Notes under the pieces: generated by a model
Told to the model about the DNA's origin: nothing
Database searches by the model: none
Seen by the model: the letters and a program-made list of their open reading frames with translations, nothing else
Position numbers and translations under genes: made by a program
Assembly: GCA_019912965.1 (NCBI GenBank)
Contig: JAIOHM010000153.1
Span: 1-64,000, forward strand
DNA from: Anaerolineae bacterium
GTDB lineage: Bacteria > Chloroflexota > Anaerolineae > Aggregatilineales > Phototrophicaceae
Length of the DNA stretch: 64,000 bases
Direction: 5' to 3'
In this document: positions 25,869 to 34,987 of the stretch, one piece after another
Layout: each line of letters opens with the position of its first letter
Position numbering within the stretch: the stretch's first letter is position 1

Positions 25869-27074
25869 TCATATAAGAGTGGAGGCAGGTGTTTCTTCCC
25901 ATCTTTCGGTGAGCTGAAAACCGCGACGCCGCACTTCTACCAGAAAACGATTGGCCGAGATCGCTTTTTCCAGTGACCAAACACCTGATGGAATCTCGCA
26001 GCGGGCGATGAATTGCGCCATTATGGCTGCGTGCCAGCCCGTTAGCCGTTCCATTGCTGTGAAACCAGTATCTGCGTCATAGCGGTCAATCAGATCAATC
26101 ACCAATGTAAGGGCTTCGCCATCTTTCTTACCAATGCCTTTAGCGCGCATCAGGCAAATATCGATCACTTGCTCGGCTTCAATACTCGGTGCAAGCAGGG
26201 TGTGAAATACGTGGCGTGGGCTGACCGTTAATCCAGGTTCAATAATCAAGGGCTCTGTGCGGAAAATCCCTAATTCTTTAAAAGCCTTAAACTGGAGGTA
26301 ATGCCCTGGATAACGCAGCGTCTTGTTTTCATACACCTGCAAAATACCCGCATAGGTATATGGTAAGGTCGATGTGCCGCCAGACGTAACGAATGCTTCC
26401 ATCTTGCCGATGTTTTCGAATTCAAGGATTTCTGGTTCGGTCAAGGTGTCTACCAGCGTAACCACCCCATCACGTAAAAAGACCGCCTGCCCATCATACT
26501 CGTTCGTCAGCCCGTTGATGTGGAAGGAACATTGATATCCCCACGGAGCAGGTGGATTCTGAGGCAAGCCGCCATCCCATAACCGCACCTCGCGCGGAGT
26601 TGCGCCACGCGCTTGCAACTGTTCGACGAGATAGACCCCAAGTGTGTTGTTCATCCCTGGCCCCATACCGCAGTCAGGGACAACGGTGACGCCTGCGGCA
26701 AGGGCTTCGTCATTCATCGCTAACTGCTGAAGCACTGTGGGGGTATGACCGCCGAGATCGACCATACTCGTGTGTGCCTCGATAGCTGCCCGCGTACAAT
26801 CGGGAATAAAAATGAAGGGCACTGCACACACGAATACATCAACAGGCGCGAGCAATTCAACCATCGCCTTATAATCTCGTACATCAACCTGTTTAGGGGT
26901 GACAGCGTTGCGCCCGATGAGTTTGTTGACACGGTTTGCGCCGCGAAGCGCCAGATGATAGTTAGCATCCGCCAGAAAAATGCTGCCAGCATTTCCCCAT
27001 TTTGCGATGTCATAGGCAGCGGCTACCCCTTGTCGCCCTGACCCAACAACGGCGTAATGATGTGGTTCAGTCAT
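25869..27074 (-). CDS. Saccharopine dehydrogenase-like oxidoreductase
   Basis: A 401 aa NAD(P)-dependent enzyme. The Rossmann motif is AVVGSGRQGVAAAYDIAKW near the N-terminus. A C-terminal catalytic domain with GMGPGMNNTLGVYLVEQL and the long insertion GGTSTLPYTYAGI follow, typical of saccharopine dehydrogenase/L-lysine epsilon-dehydrogenase relatives. It forms or cleaves a secondary amine or imine in amino-acid metabolism. It lies between the radical-SAM and MBL genes on one strand, likely one transcript. It could be a lysine-catabolic enzyme or part of a small biosynthetic set. Confidence 0.87.
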   Translation of the reverse strand: MTEPHHYAVVGSGRQGVAAAYDIAKWGNAGSIFLADANYHLALRGANRVNKLIGRNAVTPKQVDVRDYKAMVELLAPVDVFVCAVPFIFIPDCTRAAIEAHTSMVDLGGHTPTVLQQLAMNDEALAAGVTVVPDCGMGPGMNNTLGVYLVEQLQARGATPREVRLWDGGLPQNPPAPWGYQCSFHINGLTNEYDGQAVFLRDGVVTLVDTLTEPEILEFENIGKMEAFVTSGGTSTLPYTYAGILQVYENKTLRYPGHYLQFKAFKELGIFRTEPLIIEPGLTVSPRHVFHTLLAPSIEAEQVIDICLMRAKGIGKKDGEALTLVIDLIDRYDADTGFTAMERLTGWHAAIMAQFIARCEIPSGVWSLEKAISANRFLVEVRRRGFQLTERWEETPASTLI

Positions 27075-27105
27075 TCAATACCCACTTTCATTTGATATGC
27101 ACTAT

Positions 27106-28509
27106 CTACTCGACTGGAATCGGAATAGTTGTACTAATGTGCATCTGTTTGATTAAACGGCTGTTGAGTAACAAACCGACGATGAGGCGTGGCATATGCC
27201 GTTTAAAAACATACGATAAACGGTAAAGCTTTAAACGCATCATCGCCCTGAGAGCGATCCTAAGATAGTATTTTTGGATGAGGTAGTACATCTCTGGTGG
27301 GGTCAGTTTTGTCGTTGGAATCACAAAATGAGCCAAGTCATACACCTCTCGGTGATGCGTGAGCACAACATCTTTCATTTCTTGATGAAAGCGGGTACCT
27401 GGCAGCGGTGTCAGCGGGGTGAGCTCGGTCAAAGCAATGTTGGGATGTTGCCGCACATACGCATCAATGCGTTTGAAATCTTCCTCGGTGTAATCTGGCA
27501 TGACCAGAAATCCCGCACTCAGGACAATGTTATTTTTCGCAAGTATCGCAATCGCCTTTTCATTGATCTCGATGCTGGATCGTTTGTTGACCGCTTCGAT
27601 GCGTGTGTCATCAATCGCCTCTAAGCCTGTCATGACCATCATCAGGCCGATTTTTGACCACTTTGCGAATATCTCTGGATTTTTGACGACACAATCGGCG
27701 CGGGTATACGCGAAATAACGTTTCTGAATGCCTGCTTCCAGAATCAAGTCGTGCAGACGTTCCATGCGTTTCACATCAAGGAAAGTGTGGTCATCACAGA
27801 ACATAATGAAATCTTCCTTAATGGTTTTCAAATCCTCGACAATCAGTTCTGGTGAGCGGGTGATAAAGCGCCGCTCGGTAAAATGTTGGCATGAGCAGAA
27901 GTTGCAGGGGAAGGTGCAGCCGACAGAAGTTTGGATGGATGCAACCGAATTCTCAAAGAGATAGTAATAACGTGAACGGTATTTTTTCGTTAAAGAACGG
28001 TCTGGATGGGGCAGGTGGTCAAGGTTGGATGGGAACGGACGCGGTGTAGTAAGATGAAATTCGCCGTCGTGCGGCAGCCCCAGCCCAAGAATATCATCAA
28101 AATCTTTGACCTGTTTTTCACTCCAACGGGCGACAATTTCTTTGAACGCTGGCACACCTTCACCAATGACTACAACATCAATAAAGGGCGCATTGAATTC
28201 TTGTGGACATAACGTTGCGTGATGCCCACCAACAACCGTCAGGATGTGAGGGTTGAATACTTTAGCCACTTTGAGAACGTGTTGTGCCGTATAGGTTTGT
28301 ACAACCTGTGCGCTGACCCCAACGATGTCGGGATTGAAACGCCGTAAGGTGCGTTCAAGATCAGTGTCGATTTCCATATCGAGAAGTTCAACCTGATGCT
28401 CGCGGACTGCACCGCCGATAATCTCCAGTCCCAAAGGTTCAACCTTTGCGAGATGTTTCAGTCCGACAGTTAAGCCACCACTGGGCGGATTAACCAACAA
28501 AATTCTCAT
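27106..28509 (-). CDS. B12-binding-type radical SAM protein
   Basis: A 467 aa radical SAM enzyme; ATG 28509 (MRILLVNPPSGG) has GGAGAG 5-10 bases upstream, whereas the longer frame to 28791 adds non-protein-like residues. The N-terminal domain (1-140) has the B12-binding fold but no clear DxHxxG motif. The [4Fe-4S] motif is CTFPCNFC (Cys198, Cys202, Cys205). GLEAIDDTRIEAVNKR and the ELTPLTPLPGTRF region complete the core. These proteins make methylated or rearranged products. The substrate is unknown; it heads the set with the dehydrogenase and MBL gene. Confidence 0.9.
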   Translation of the reverse strand: MRILLVNPPSGGLTVGLKHLAKVEPLGLEIIGGAVREHQVELLDMEIDTDLERTLRRFNPDIVGVSAQVVQTYTAQHVLKVAKVFNPHILTVVGGHHATLCPQEFNAPFIDVVVIGEGVPAFKEIVARWSEKQVKDFDDILGLGLPHDGEFHLTTPRPFPSNLDHLPHPDRSLTKKYRSRYYYLFENSVASIQTSVGCTFPCNFCSCQHFTERRFITRSPELIVEDLKTIKEDFIMFCDDHTFLDVKRMERLHDLILEAGIQKRYFAYTRADCVVKNPEIFAKWSKIGLMMVMTGLEAIDDTRIEAVNKRSSIEINEKAIAILAKNNIVLSAGFLVMPDYTEEDFKRIDAYVRQHPNIALTELTPLTPLPGTRFHQEMKDVVLTHHREVYDLAHFVIPTTKLTPPEMYYLIQKYYLRIALRAMMRLKLYRLSYVFKRHMPRLIVGLLLNSRLIKQMHISTTIPIPVE

Positions 28510-28693
28510 AATGCTCTCCAAATGATGTAGTACCAGATACACAAAACACCGCGCATTTTCCAATTCCTGTTGACAGTCTATATTGTCAAGTAGATTGAAC
28601 CTAAGATGTGAATGATCCTCTATGATGAGTAACTTTGTGGTGAGGTGGGCTAGCACCTCACTCCTTATCGACAAAAAGTGGAGGTTGGTAGGC

Positions 28694-28912
28694 TCATCCC
28701 CCACTACATGATAGTGAACGCGCATACGCAATAATTGCCCGAATATCCTCATCTGCCATGGCAGGATTGCCACCTTTACCCAGCATGTCAATGCCAGTGG
28801 TGTTTAGCAGATCCCAAATCGAACGACTAGCCTTAATAAAATCCAGCAATGCTTGGTCAGTTAACCCTGCTACGAACTCACTTGCTATGAGGTCTTTGCC
28901 CAAATTTGGCAT
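28694..28912 (-). pseudogene. Cytochrome c C-terminal remnant
   Basis: The 72 aa frame matches the C-terminal half of a class I cytochrome c: LGKDLIASEFVAGLTDQALL, then NTTGIDMLGKGGNPAMADED ending in the last helix IRAIIAYARSL. The heme motif CxxCH and N-terminal half are missing, so it cannot bind heme normally. I regard it as a decayed gene. Confidence 0.75.
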
Positions 28913-29166
28913 TTTTCTTTTGACTGACGATACAACTTAACCCGACCAGATTGCAGTGTATATAAAGGAGTGGGTGGATCACCCTGTTGATACAGATTAG
29001 TGTTGGGAGGATATTCCACTAGTATGGCTTTCTCAGCAATACCCCATTGTGTGCGTGGGCTAAGTCACGCAAAAAGTTGATTTTTCGACAATAACTCTAT
29101 GCTGACTTTCATAAAACTTCCATTGGGATAAGGTGCCATATCGCTAACATAGCGTAAAGCACAGTC
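28913..29166. other. Intergenic remnant region
   Basis: About 250 bases between the cytochrome fragment and the palindrome at 29167. No gene, terminator or hairpin of note was found. It lies in a cluster of decayed genes (cytochrome c, Crp/Fnr), so it probably holds eroded sequence. Confidence 0.3.
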
Positions 29167-29194
29167 TGTTGATGTGATCTAAATCACATCAACA
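29167..29194. promoter_or_regulatory. Perfect Crp/Fnr-type palindromic site
   Basis: TGTTGATGTGAT (29167-29178) and ATCACATCAACA (29183-29194) are exact inverted repeats around CTAA. The core TGTGA-N6-TCACA is the classic Crp/Fnr half-site pair. It lies just past the Crp/Fnr fragment at 29199, so it may be an operator left from a lost regulated gene. A hairpin use is possible, but no T-run follows. Confidence 0.6.
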
Positions 29195-29198
29195 CATG

Positions 29199-29369
29199 TT
29201 AATTGATTTTCGCGGGCACAGGGGGAGGTAGTGCATTAGGGTTTAGAATAATAATATGCCCAGTTTCACTTAGTACAATTTCATCTTTTTCTAGATGACT
29301 AAGATGTCGGGTGACTACCTCGCTCACTCGCGCCAAATGTTCTAGACGCTGACTGTAAATATGGAGCAT
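29199..29369 (-). pseudogene. Crp/Fnr-family regulator C-terminal fragment
   Basis: A 56 aa frame from ATG 29369 includes LARVSEVVTRHLSHLEKDEI then VLSETGHIIILNPNAL. That is the helix-turn-helix recognition helix and wing of Crp/Fnr regulators (compare SRETVSRHLSRLE-type sequences). The cyclic-nucleotide-binding domain and first HTH helix are missing. With the Crp-type site 5 bases on, the locus looks like a degraded autoregulated regulator. Confidence 0.7.
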
Positions 29370-29486
29370 GCCTTGACCAGTTGTGGATCATATATGCCAA
29401 ACATGGCTACAATCCTTCGTTTTCTTTTGATATCCCTGACTTACTATGCACTAGAAATGGATAGCGAAATCGATTGGTGCAGAACA

Positions 29487-29927
29487 TCAAGGGTTGTTAG
29501 TGTCTCCATCCTTATAATCTGATTGCATCTTGGTAAAAGCCACTAAAATATCAGAAACGGTGACAATACCAACTAGGGTTTCACCAACCATCACTGGCAA
29601 ACAGCTTACATAATTATGCAGCATCGACTGGGCTGCTGCTTTGGCACTGGTATCGGGTGTTGTGACGGTTGGTGCTGCGGTCATCACTGTTCGAACCAAA
29701 AGTTGTTTGGCTAATTCATCTTCTTGCCAATATTCCCGCACCACATCGGGCAGCCGAAGCGCAAGGCGGCAATCTCGTGCCGTGATGACTCCAATCACAT
29801 GGTTTTGTGGACTCATCACAGGTAAATGGTGGCAACTGGTCTGTTCCATTGTTTCCAGAGCTTGCCAGACAGTGCTGGTAGATGGAATCGTAACTGGATT
29901 ACGAGTCATAATATCTGCGACACGCAT
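29487..29927 (-). CDS. CBS-pair domain protein
   Basis: A 146 aa protein of two CBS motifs: MRVADIMTRNPVTIPSTSTV to about 60, and TVMTAAPTVTTPDTSAKAAA to the C-terminus. CBS pairs bind AMP, ADP, ATP or SAM and act as energy sensors, usually attached to or cooperating with enzymes. It has no other domain. A truncated copy of the second half is at 22793-22990. The start lies beside divergent DNA leading to the secreted protein at 30244. Confidence 0.88.
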   Translation of the reverse strand: MRVADIMTRNPVTIPSTSTVWQALETMEQTSCHHLPVMSPQNHVIGVITARDCRLALRLPDVVREYWQEDELAKQLLVRTVMTAAPTVTTPDTSAKAAAQSMLHNYVSCLPVMVGETLVGIVTVSDILVAFTKMQSDYKDGDTNNP

Positions 29928-30243
29928 AGGATTTCGTTGAGTTTCTCAGATAGATGCAGATTGAAGCAGTATAGAATGGAATGCAGTGAGGGAGGTCATG
30001 CCTTTTTCATGACACTTGTCACAACAAGCTCAAAACATCACAGGCAAAAACACCTAAAAAATGCTGCCCACACCAAGCATGTTTACGGCTTCGATTCTAC
30101 CGTTGTCCAAGCAACGGGTTGAACATTTTGCCTCCGCTCACAGTACATTGGATGCAAATAGGCGTTCAATGTCACATCGTGCGAAAGCTGGCGATGGAAA
30201 GTCTTTGGGCGATGGTTTTTCTGGGGATCACGAGGAAAATCGA
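29928..30243. other. Intergenic region upstream of the secreted protein
   Basis: This is a 316-base gap between the CBS gene (minus) and 30244 (plus). GTCATGCCTTTTTCATGAC (29996-30014) forms a small hairpin with GTCATG/CATGAC arms. A longer frame in front of 30244 exists but lacks a Shine-Dalgarno sequence and a sensible N-terminus. The two promoters should lie here. Confidence 0.3.
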
Positions 30244-31725
30244 ATGTTTACAGCTGTTCCAATGCCCGTCCATCTTGGATACCTAAGCCCAAAACGAGTG
30301 CTCGGACTGGTCGCTGCGCTGCTTTTCACCCTGTCACTTGAAGTTCATGCACAGGCGATTCCCACGCCACCAACTGCCTCACAAATATTCGCCTCAGGCG
30401 TGGAAATCCTCAGCGAATCGCTGACCTCTCTGCCCACACCATTACCCACACTAGGATCAAGTGAATCTTTTCCATCGATTATTTTCCAACAACCTACACT
30501 GGCAGTAGCGGATTTGCCTCCTGCACCCGAAGGCTATGCTTGGGGTGTTCTATCAGGGGGAACACCCTTGTCACCAACGGAATCACCCGATGCACGCAGC
30601 TGGATAGCCTTAGCCTACACCGTTGGGGAGGAACAGCCATCGGTTCATGCTTTAGCTTATAATCGCCAAACCAATGTGTTTCGTGACTTAGGCGGGATCG
30701 TAATAGGAGAAACCAACCTATGGGGGGAATGGTATGAAAACAGTATAGTTTTACTGCAAACCATCACTTGGGGAATGCGCTACTCGTATGGCTCACTTTA
30801 TGTACTTGACTTGAATACTGGCGTGATGGAAATTGGCCCAATACACCATCCCTCGCAACTGCTTGATAGTGATCCTCCCGAATTGAAGGTTTTGTGGATG
30901 ACTGGCGAGTTGGGTGATTCCCTCACTTGTCACCTTACGGTTTATGATGTTGTCCAAAAATCGGTGATTGACCATCCCTACGGCCCATATTGTTTTGTCG
31001 AATTTCAATCCAACATTGGGAAAAACTATTATCGAGCAGTAACTAACGACCAGAAACAGGCCACTGTCGCATACTTCAATGCAGAGATTGGCGATCATAC
31101 CGATCTCTATACAGGCGAAGTTGAGCACGTCTTTTGGGTATCAGCAGACGAACACTTCGCAGTGATAGCGCTTGATTCAAGCGGTATGATTGACGTTATG
31201 CCTAGTGATGGGGCACGTTCAGATCGCTACACACAGGCACAACTTTCGGCGGTTGATCTCCGCACGGGTCAAGTGTTATATCAGATGCCAGTTTATTGGG
31301 AAAACGCGGCTGGTTTCTGGTCGGCGGATGTATTCGAAATCCGAGATAATTGGTTGTGGGTAAACACTGTGAATGATCCCAGTCTTGGCCCCAATCGTTT
31401 CTTGCATTTGGTGGATGATAGGGTGGAAATCAACTTGCTTGATGCGACGTTATCCACCGATATAGGTGGTGGTTGGTTTATCATCGGCCCATCAGAGCGA
31501 CAGGCACATCAGTGGGTTAAGCTGTACAACATGGAAACTGCACAAATAGTGGAAGTAGCTGATGTCAGCAATTTCCAGCAATATACTATCGGCATCAACA
31601 CGCTTCAAGGGAATGAATTCGAGGTCATTGTCCAATGCTGTTTAGCAGGAGATACCTTCAATCATTCGTATGAAGCTCGTTACAGAGTGAGAGTACCCCA
31701 AATAGCTATTCCCAGCACATCGTAG
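30244..31725 (+). CDS. Secreted beta-propeller-like protein
   Basis: A 493 aa protein from ATG 30244, which has GAGGA 9 bases upstream; it opens with a signal peptide (RVLGLVAALLFTLSLEVHA followed by QAIPTPPTA). A Pro/Thr/Ser-rich linker follows. The mature part has repeated aromatic-rich beta strands ending with Asp/Gly turns (for example SWIALAYTVGEEQPSVHALAY, and RFLHLVDDRVEINLLDA), suggesting a beta-propeller or repeated sandwich. No enzyme motif is seen. The function is unknown; it may be a surface or periplasmic protein. Confidence 0.75.
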   Translation: MFTAVPMPVHLGYLSPKRVLGLVAALLFTLSLEVHAQAIPTPPTASQIFASGVEILSESLTSLPTPLPTLGSSESFPSIIFQQPTLAVADLPPAPEGYAWGVLSGGTPLSPTESPDARSWIALAYTVGEEQPSVHALAYNRQTNVFRDLGGIVIGETNLWGEWYENSIVLLQTITWGMRYSYGSLYVLDLNTGVMEIGPIHHPSQLLDSDPPELKVLWMTGELGDSLTCHLTVYDVVQKSVIDHPYGPYCFVEFQSNIGKNYYRAVTNDQKQATVAYFNAEIGDHTDLYTGEVEHVFWVSADEHFAVIALDSSGMIDVMPSDGARSDRYTQAQLSAVDLRTGQVLYQMPVYWENAAGFWSADVFEIRDNWLWVNTVNDPSLGPNRFLHLVDDRVEINLLDATLSTDIGGGWFIIGPSERQAHQWVKLYNMETAQIVEVADVSNFQQYTIGINTLQGNEFEVIVQCCLAGDTFNHSYEARYRVRVPQIAIPSTS

Positions 31726-31874
31726 CGAAACATTATGTATAACGGAACGAAATCAGACCGCTAAGCCCAAAGCCTTACCCCAATCCCCTCTCTATGTTTG
31801 GCTGAGGGAGCTTGGCGAGGCGTAGCGGCTGAGGTAAAAATGGTGATTTGCTCATAACTGACGTTAGTTAGGTA
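31726..31874. repeat. Intergenic Chloroflexota-type dispersed repeat
   Basis: CCCCAATCCCCTCTCTATG and the following GGCTGAGGGAGCTTGGCGAG (31777-31818) resemble the CCCCATCCCC-type repeat at 2919-2978 and other intergenic repeats in this group. No gene is present. Confidence 0.35.
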
Positions 31875-32300
31875 CTAGGGTGAACTCATCAATCCCGACA
31901 CTTGTTTCTCTACACATTTCTCGCAAACCTTGCAGACAGTTGGATCCGAATTGTCTATACATTTTTTGCAAGCCGCTTCACATACTTTATCTCGGTCGAA
32001 GGCTGAAAAGGTAGCCTCAAATCCAGTCCAGAGTTCATTGAAGCTGCCCCTGAATGTACTTCTTGTGAAATTTCCGTTGAAGAAGAACACGGTCGCACTA
32101 CTAGAGCGATACGTGAAGGTGATGGATCCAGTATCTCGACCTGCATCTGTAAAGCCCGCACAGGTAATCCTCGGTTGTGACCCAAAAGGGCAGGGTTGTG
32201 TGCCATGAGCTAATGTAGGATGGAGGTTTGTAGAGGTGGTTAAGAGAACCATAACGATGAGCAGCATGAACCCCAAAACTGCCCGTTTATACCGTTGCAT
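31875..32300 (-). CDS. Secreted cysteine-rich protein
   Basis: A 141 aa protein with a signal peptide (MQRYKRAVLGFMLLIVMVLL to THG/TQPCPF). The middle is a beta segment (SITFTYRSSSATVFFFNG). The C-terminal end has a dense Cys pattern KVCEAACKKCIDNSD, PTVCKVCEKCVEK, which could form disulfides or a metal cluster. Nothing similar is recognised. It is transcribed alone on the minus strand. Confidence 0.7.
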   Translation of the reverse strand: MQRYKRAVLGFMLLIVMVLLTTSTNLHPTLAHGTQPCPFGSQPRITCAGFTDAGRDTGSITFTYRSSSATVFFFNGNFTRSTFRGSFNELWTGFEATFSAFDRDKVCEAACKKCIDNSDPTVCKVCEKCVEKQVSGLMSSP

Positions 32301-32905
32301 AACATACTCCTTCGCGTCTTCCAGAAGATTTTATAAGGTTAGTTAGGGTAACTGCATCTAACGAGGCAGAGGCGTTTAGTAGTGTGGGATTACTGAGGCT
32401 ATGCCGCTAGACCCGAAGTGGGAGTGCTGCGAGGGTACTTTGCGATTTTACACTTGGCTTTGATTTTCGCTTTCCAAAGTCACCTATTTTTAGAGTATAT
32501 CAGAATTTCAAATTGTTGATACATGCTGTAAGGGAGAAATTCGAAAAATGCAGTATACGGCACGCTATGATTTAAAATACATTCTTGAAGCCTGTGAAGG
32601 TATTCAGTAGAGGATATGAAAGCCTTTCTACGCAATCGCCGCCAGCGAACGATGATCTTGCTGTTTGATGAGCGATCAACTGGTTGGTCACAATAAAGTA
32701 CCCAAGCGTTGTCACTTAGACCATCTTTTTCCAATAGATAATGGGACAAAGCGATGTGCTGAGAAAAGCAATTTCCAACAGGCTACTCCGTACGACACAT
32801 TGGTCATTAAAACCGCTTGATAGTGGCGCTGTCGCCATGCCAGTTGCGGTATTTCAACAGGTTTTCCATCCACCTTATAACTATGTCTGCACACTCTAAA
32901 AAGCA
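32301..32905. other. Intergenic region with possible frameshifted small genes
   Basis: This 605-base stretch has two overlapping minus-strand frames (32480-32749, 89 aa; 32712-32933, 73 aa) that together could form one frameshifted product, but neither shows a domain or a good ribosome-binding site. I regard them as low-confidence remnants. Confidence 0.3.
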
Positions 32906-33112
32906 TTAGCCACAATCCTGCCTGGAGGGACACGGATTCGTGCCATATGAGCAGAATACACAGCAGTCACCGAGTTGTGGACGTAAGACTGTATGACAGT
33001 GGGTGCATTCGTAGAGAAATTGGCAGCTCTGTGTAGGCATGGTTTCCGTTTTGGAAAATCCACAGACTGGACAGGTAATGATCGACTGCAATTCAATGGT
33101 ATCGGCACACAT
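32906..33112 (-). CDS. GDCCVxC-type zinc-ribbon protein
   Basis: A 68 aa protein with paired CxxC sites: ITCPVCGFSKTETMP, YECTHCHTVL and the signature GDCCVFCSYG, then NPCPSRQ. This is the small GDCCVxC-domain family of unknown function, with cysteines arranged to bind zinc. It lies 15 bases after the gene starting at 33346 and 3' of it, with GGGGTAGAG before its ATG. Confidence 0.85.
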   Translation of the reverse strand: MCADTIELQSIITCPVCGFSKTETMPTQSCQFLYECTHCHTVLRPQLGDCCVFCSYGTNPCPSRQDCG

Positions 33113-33127
33113 GATTGAACTCTACCC

Positions 33128-33346
33128 CTAAAATTCTAGTTCAGCTTGTAGCATGATTGGCTCAAAGTCATGGGCTTTGAAGACCGCAAGCTGCTCCGTA
33201 TCAGGAAAGAAAACAGTGTAAAGGGTTGGACATCTGCTAGCTGTTGGAAAAGTGTAGATTGAGGTCACATACCCGCATTTTGAGCGGCATTCTTCGCGTG
33301 AAACCTGAGAACTGATCTTTACTGAATCCCCAATTTGAGTATCCAT
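33128..33346 (-). CDS. Hypothetical 72 aa protein
   Basis: ATG 33346 has AGGAGGTCGAT directly upstream, a strong Shine-Dalgarno. The protein has two Cys (REECRSKCGY) and beta-type segments (TLYTVFFPDTEQLAVFKAHD). No family is recognised. It is probably co-transcribed with the zinc-ribbon gene. Confidence 0.7.
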   Translation of the reverse strand: MDTQIGDSVKISSQVSREECRSKCGYVTSIYTFPTASRCPTLYTVFFPDTEQLAVFKAHDFEPIMLQAELEF

Positions 33347-33575
33347 ATCGACCTCCTGAAACTTTGTAACTTATTGTAATTCCGTTCATATGTAACATTC
33401 CTTAATTGTTGTCAAAGAATTTGTTAATCTCGACAATTCGTTTGGCGCATCAATTTTTTGTGTTACCAAATGACTGAATTAAAACCACCTCAACCTTCAT
33501 ATTGTGGTAATTCTATTGACGCTCCTTGGTGAGTGATCACCACTTTTGTAATTGAACCGATCCACTTCGACAGGC
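33347..33575. other. Intergenic region
   Basis: About 230 bases between the 72 aa gene and the SRPBCC gene. It is AT-rich and likely holds the promoter of the minus-strand 33346 gene. No structure or gene was found. Confidence 0.3.
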
Positions 33576-34250
33576 TTAGCGTGATGTCATAAGCAAAATA
33601 ACGAAGACAATAGTGATGACAATGGCTCCCAAAATCCATACGTGATACTGAACGGGAATGAACCTGTCTAGATAATGACGCATAACTTGAAAGGGGGACG
33701 ATATGGGCGGCGTAGATTGCTCTATTTTAGTCGTTTGGAGGGGCGGGGTGGGGATTGTCGAAACGGATGGGACAGCGCTAGATTGGATTGATGAGACTTC
33801 TGTTTGGGTCTTCATGTATTCATGGAGCGCTTCAAGGCTTTGACGAATGACTATCCGTGCAGCGTTGTCCAACAAACGTTGACCAACACTAGCAATCCGA
33901 CCACCAATGTTTGCCTGACCTGCATAGGTCATATAGGTTTGTCCGCCGCGTGCCTCTAGGTGCAGCCGTCCCGATGCGTTCACGACCCCTGTTGCGCCAC
34001 CCCCATTAACCTCGATCCAATAGCTTTCAGGGGCATTGAAGTTGGAGAGTTGGATTTTCCCCTGGAATGTGCCTTGTACTGGGCCAATTTTTATCACCAT
34101 TTCACCAGAATACTCATTCTGTCCCACTTCCGCGAAATTCCGCCCACTTGGCAGGACAGTTTCCAATACAGCGGGATCTTGCAGCAAATTCCAAACCAAA
34201 TGCCGAGGAAAATCGAATGTGAAATCACCTGAGATGTCCATCAATCCCAC
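33576..34250 (-). CDS. SRPBCC (CoxG-like) protein with C-terminal membrane anchor
   Basis: A 224 aa protein whose first 145 residues fit the SRPBCC/CoxG helix-grip fold: MDISGDFTFDFPRHLVWNLL, VLPSGRNFAEVGQNEYSGEM, and VASVGQRLL. A Ser/Pro/Thr-rich linker (150-190) leads to a C-terminal helix (HVWILGAIVITIVFVILLM), so it is probably membrane-anchored. CoxG relatives bind hydrophobic ligands or assist molybdo-hydroxylase maturation; no such enzyme is in the window. It diverges from the response regulator at 34476. Confidence 0.82.
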   Translation of the reverse strand: MGLMDISGDFTFDFPRHLVWNLLQDPAVLETVLPSGRNFAEVGQNEYSGEMVIKIGPVQGTFQGKIQLSNFNAPESYWIEVNGGGATGVVNASGRLHLEARGGQTYMTYAGQANIGGRIASVGQRLLDNAARIVIRQSLEALHEYMKTQTEVSSIQSSAVPSVSTIPTPPLQTTKIEQSTPPISSPFQVMRHYLDRFIPVQYHVWILGAIVITIVFVILLMTSR

Positions 34251-34475
34251 TCCTGATTGAATATGGATGGTAAGTTGAGAAGAAACATAGAACGATTTGG
34301 GTTGAGTATGGATTTATTATGCCCCTAAGCAAACAATCATAGTTTACTCAATCTCAAAAACCAAAAACTTAACACACGTGTTGTTGTGAACACCTTTGAC
34401 AATTGTAAAACGAATAGTAATATCTCACATGAAATGGAGAGAACCGCCAAAAACAAGCATGAGGAGGTCGGCGTT

Positions 34476-34823
34476 ATGACATCAATCTTGGTGGTGGATG
34501 ATGATCGGTCGTTAGTCAGCAGCATTCAGTCCGCGTTAGTGTTGGAAGGATTCACGGTTCTCGTCAGTCACAATGTGGCCACAACCGCCGTTCATGCGGT
34601 AGATGAGGTTGATCTTATTCTCTCGGACTGGTGGCTGCCAGATGGCAATGCGGCTGACATCCAGAGCCTCTTCCCGCAAGCCTTTCTCCTGATCCTGACA
34701 GGCGATACCAACGTCGCTGAACGCAAGCGCGAACAGGGCATTCAGTGTTTGGTCAAACCTGTTGCACTCTCCGTTATCATCGCCACTATTCACCAGATGT
34801 TCGGAACCGTCCCCACCTCATAA
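34476..34823 (+). CDS. Single-domain response regulator 1
   Basis: A 115 aa receiver protein from ATG 34476, with GAGGAGG 8 bases upstream. SILVVDDDRSLVSSIQSAL opens it; phospho-acceptor Asp51 is in LILSDWWLPDG and the Lys is in CLVKPV. There is no output domain. It is followed by a strong terminator, so it is transcribed alone. Two further receivers (34988, 35356) are near. No kinase is adjacent. Confidence 0.9.
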   Translation: MTSILVVDDDRSLVSSIQSALVLEGFTVLVSHNVATTAVHAVDEVDLILSDWWLPDGNAADIQSLFPQAFLLILTGDTNVAERKREQGIQCLVKPVALSVIIATIHQMFGTVPTS

Positions 34824-34845
34824 CGGGGCTATTCGAGGCAATCAG

Positions 34846-34870
34846 CCGCTGGTGAGTGCCAGCGGTTTTT
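34846..34870 (+). terminator. Rho-independent terminator of response regulator 1
   Basis: CCGCTGG (34846-34852) pairs with CCAGCGG (34859-34865), followed by TTTTT. It is 22 bases past the stop codon. Confidence 0.85.
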
Positions 34871-34987
34871 GTTTCCCTGTTTGGATTCACAAATAATGCT
34901 ATATGTATTTTTCAGATTTCCTCATCTCTCATTACAGACTGTTGCATTAAGATGAGGTTAAGAATAAATGGATAGGAATAAAGTCCC

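Noticed and set aside
29167-29194. Rho-independent terminator
   Set aside because: The arms are a Crp-type TGTGA/TCACA palindrome and no T-run follows on either strand.
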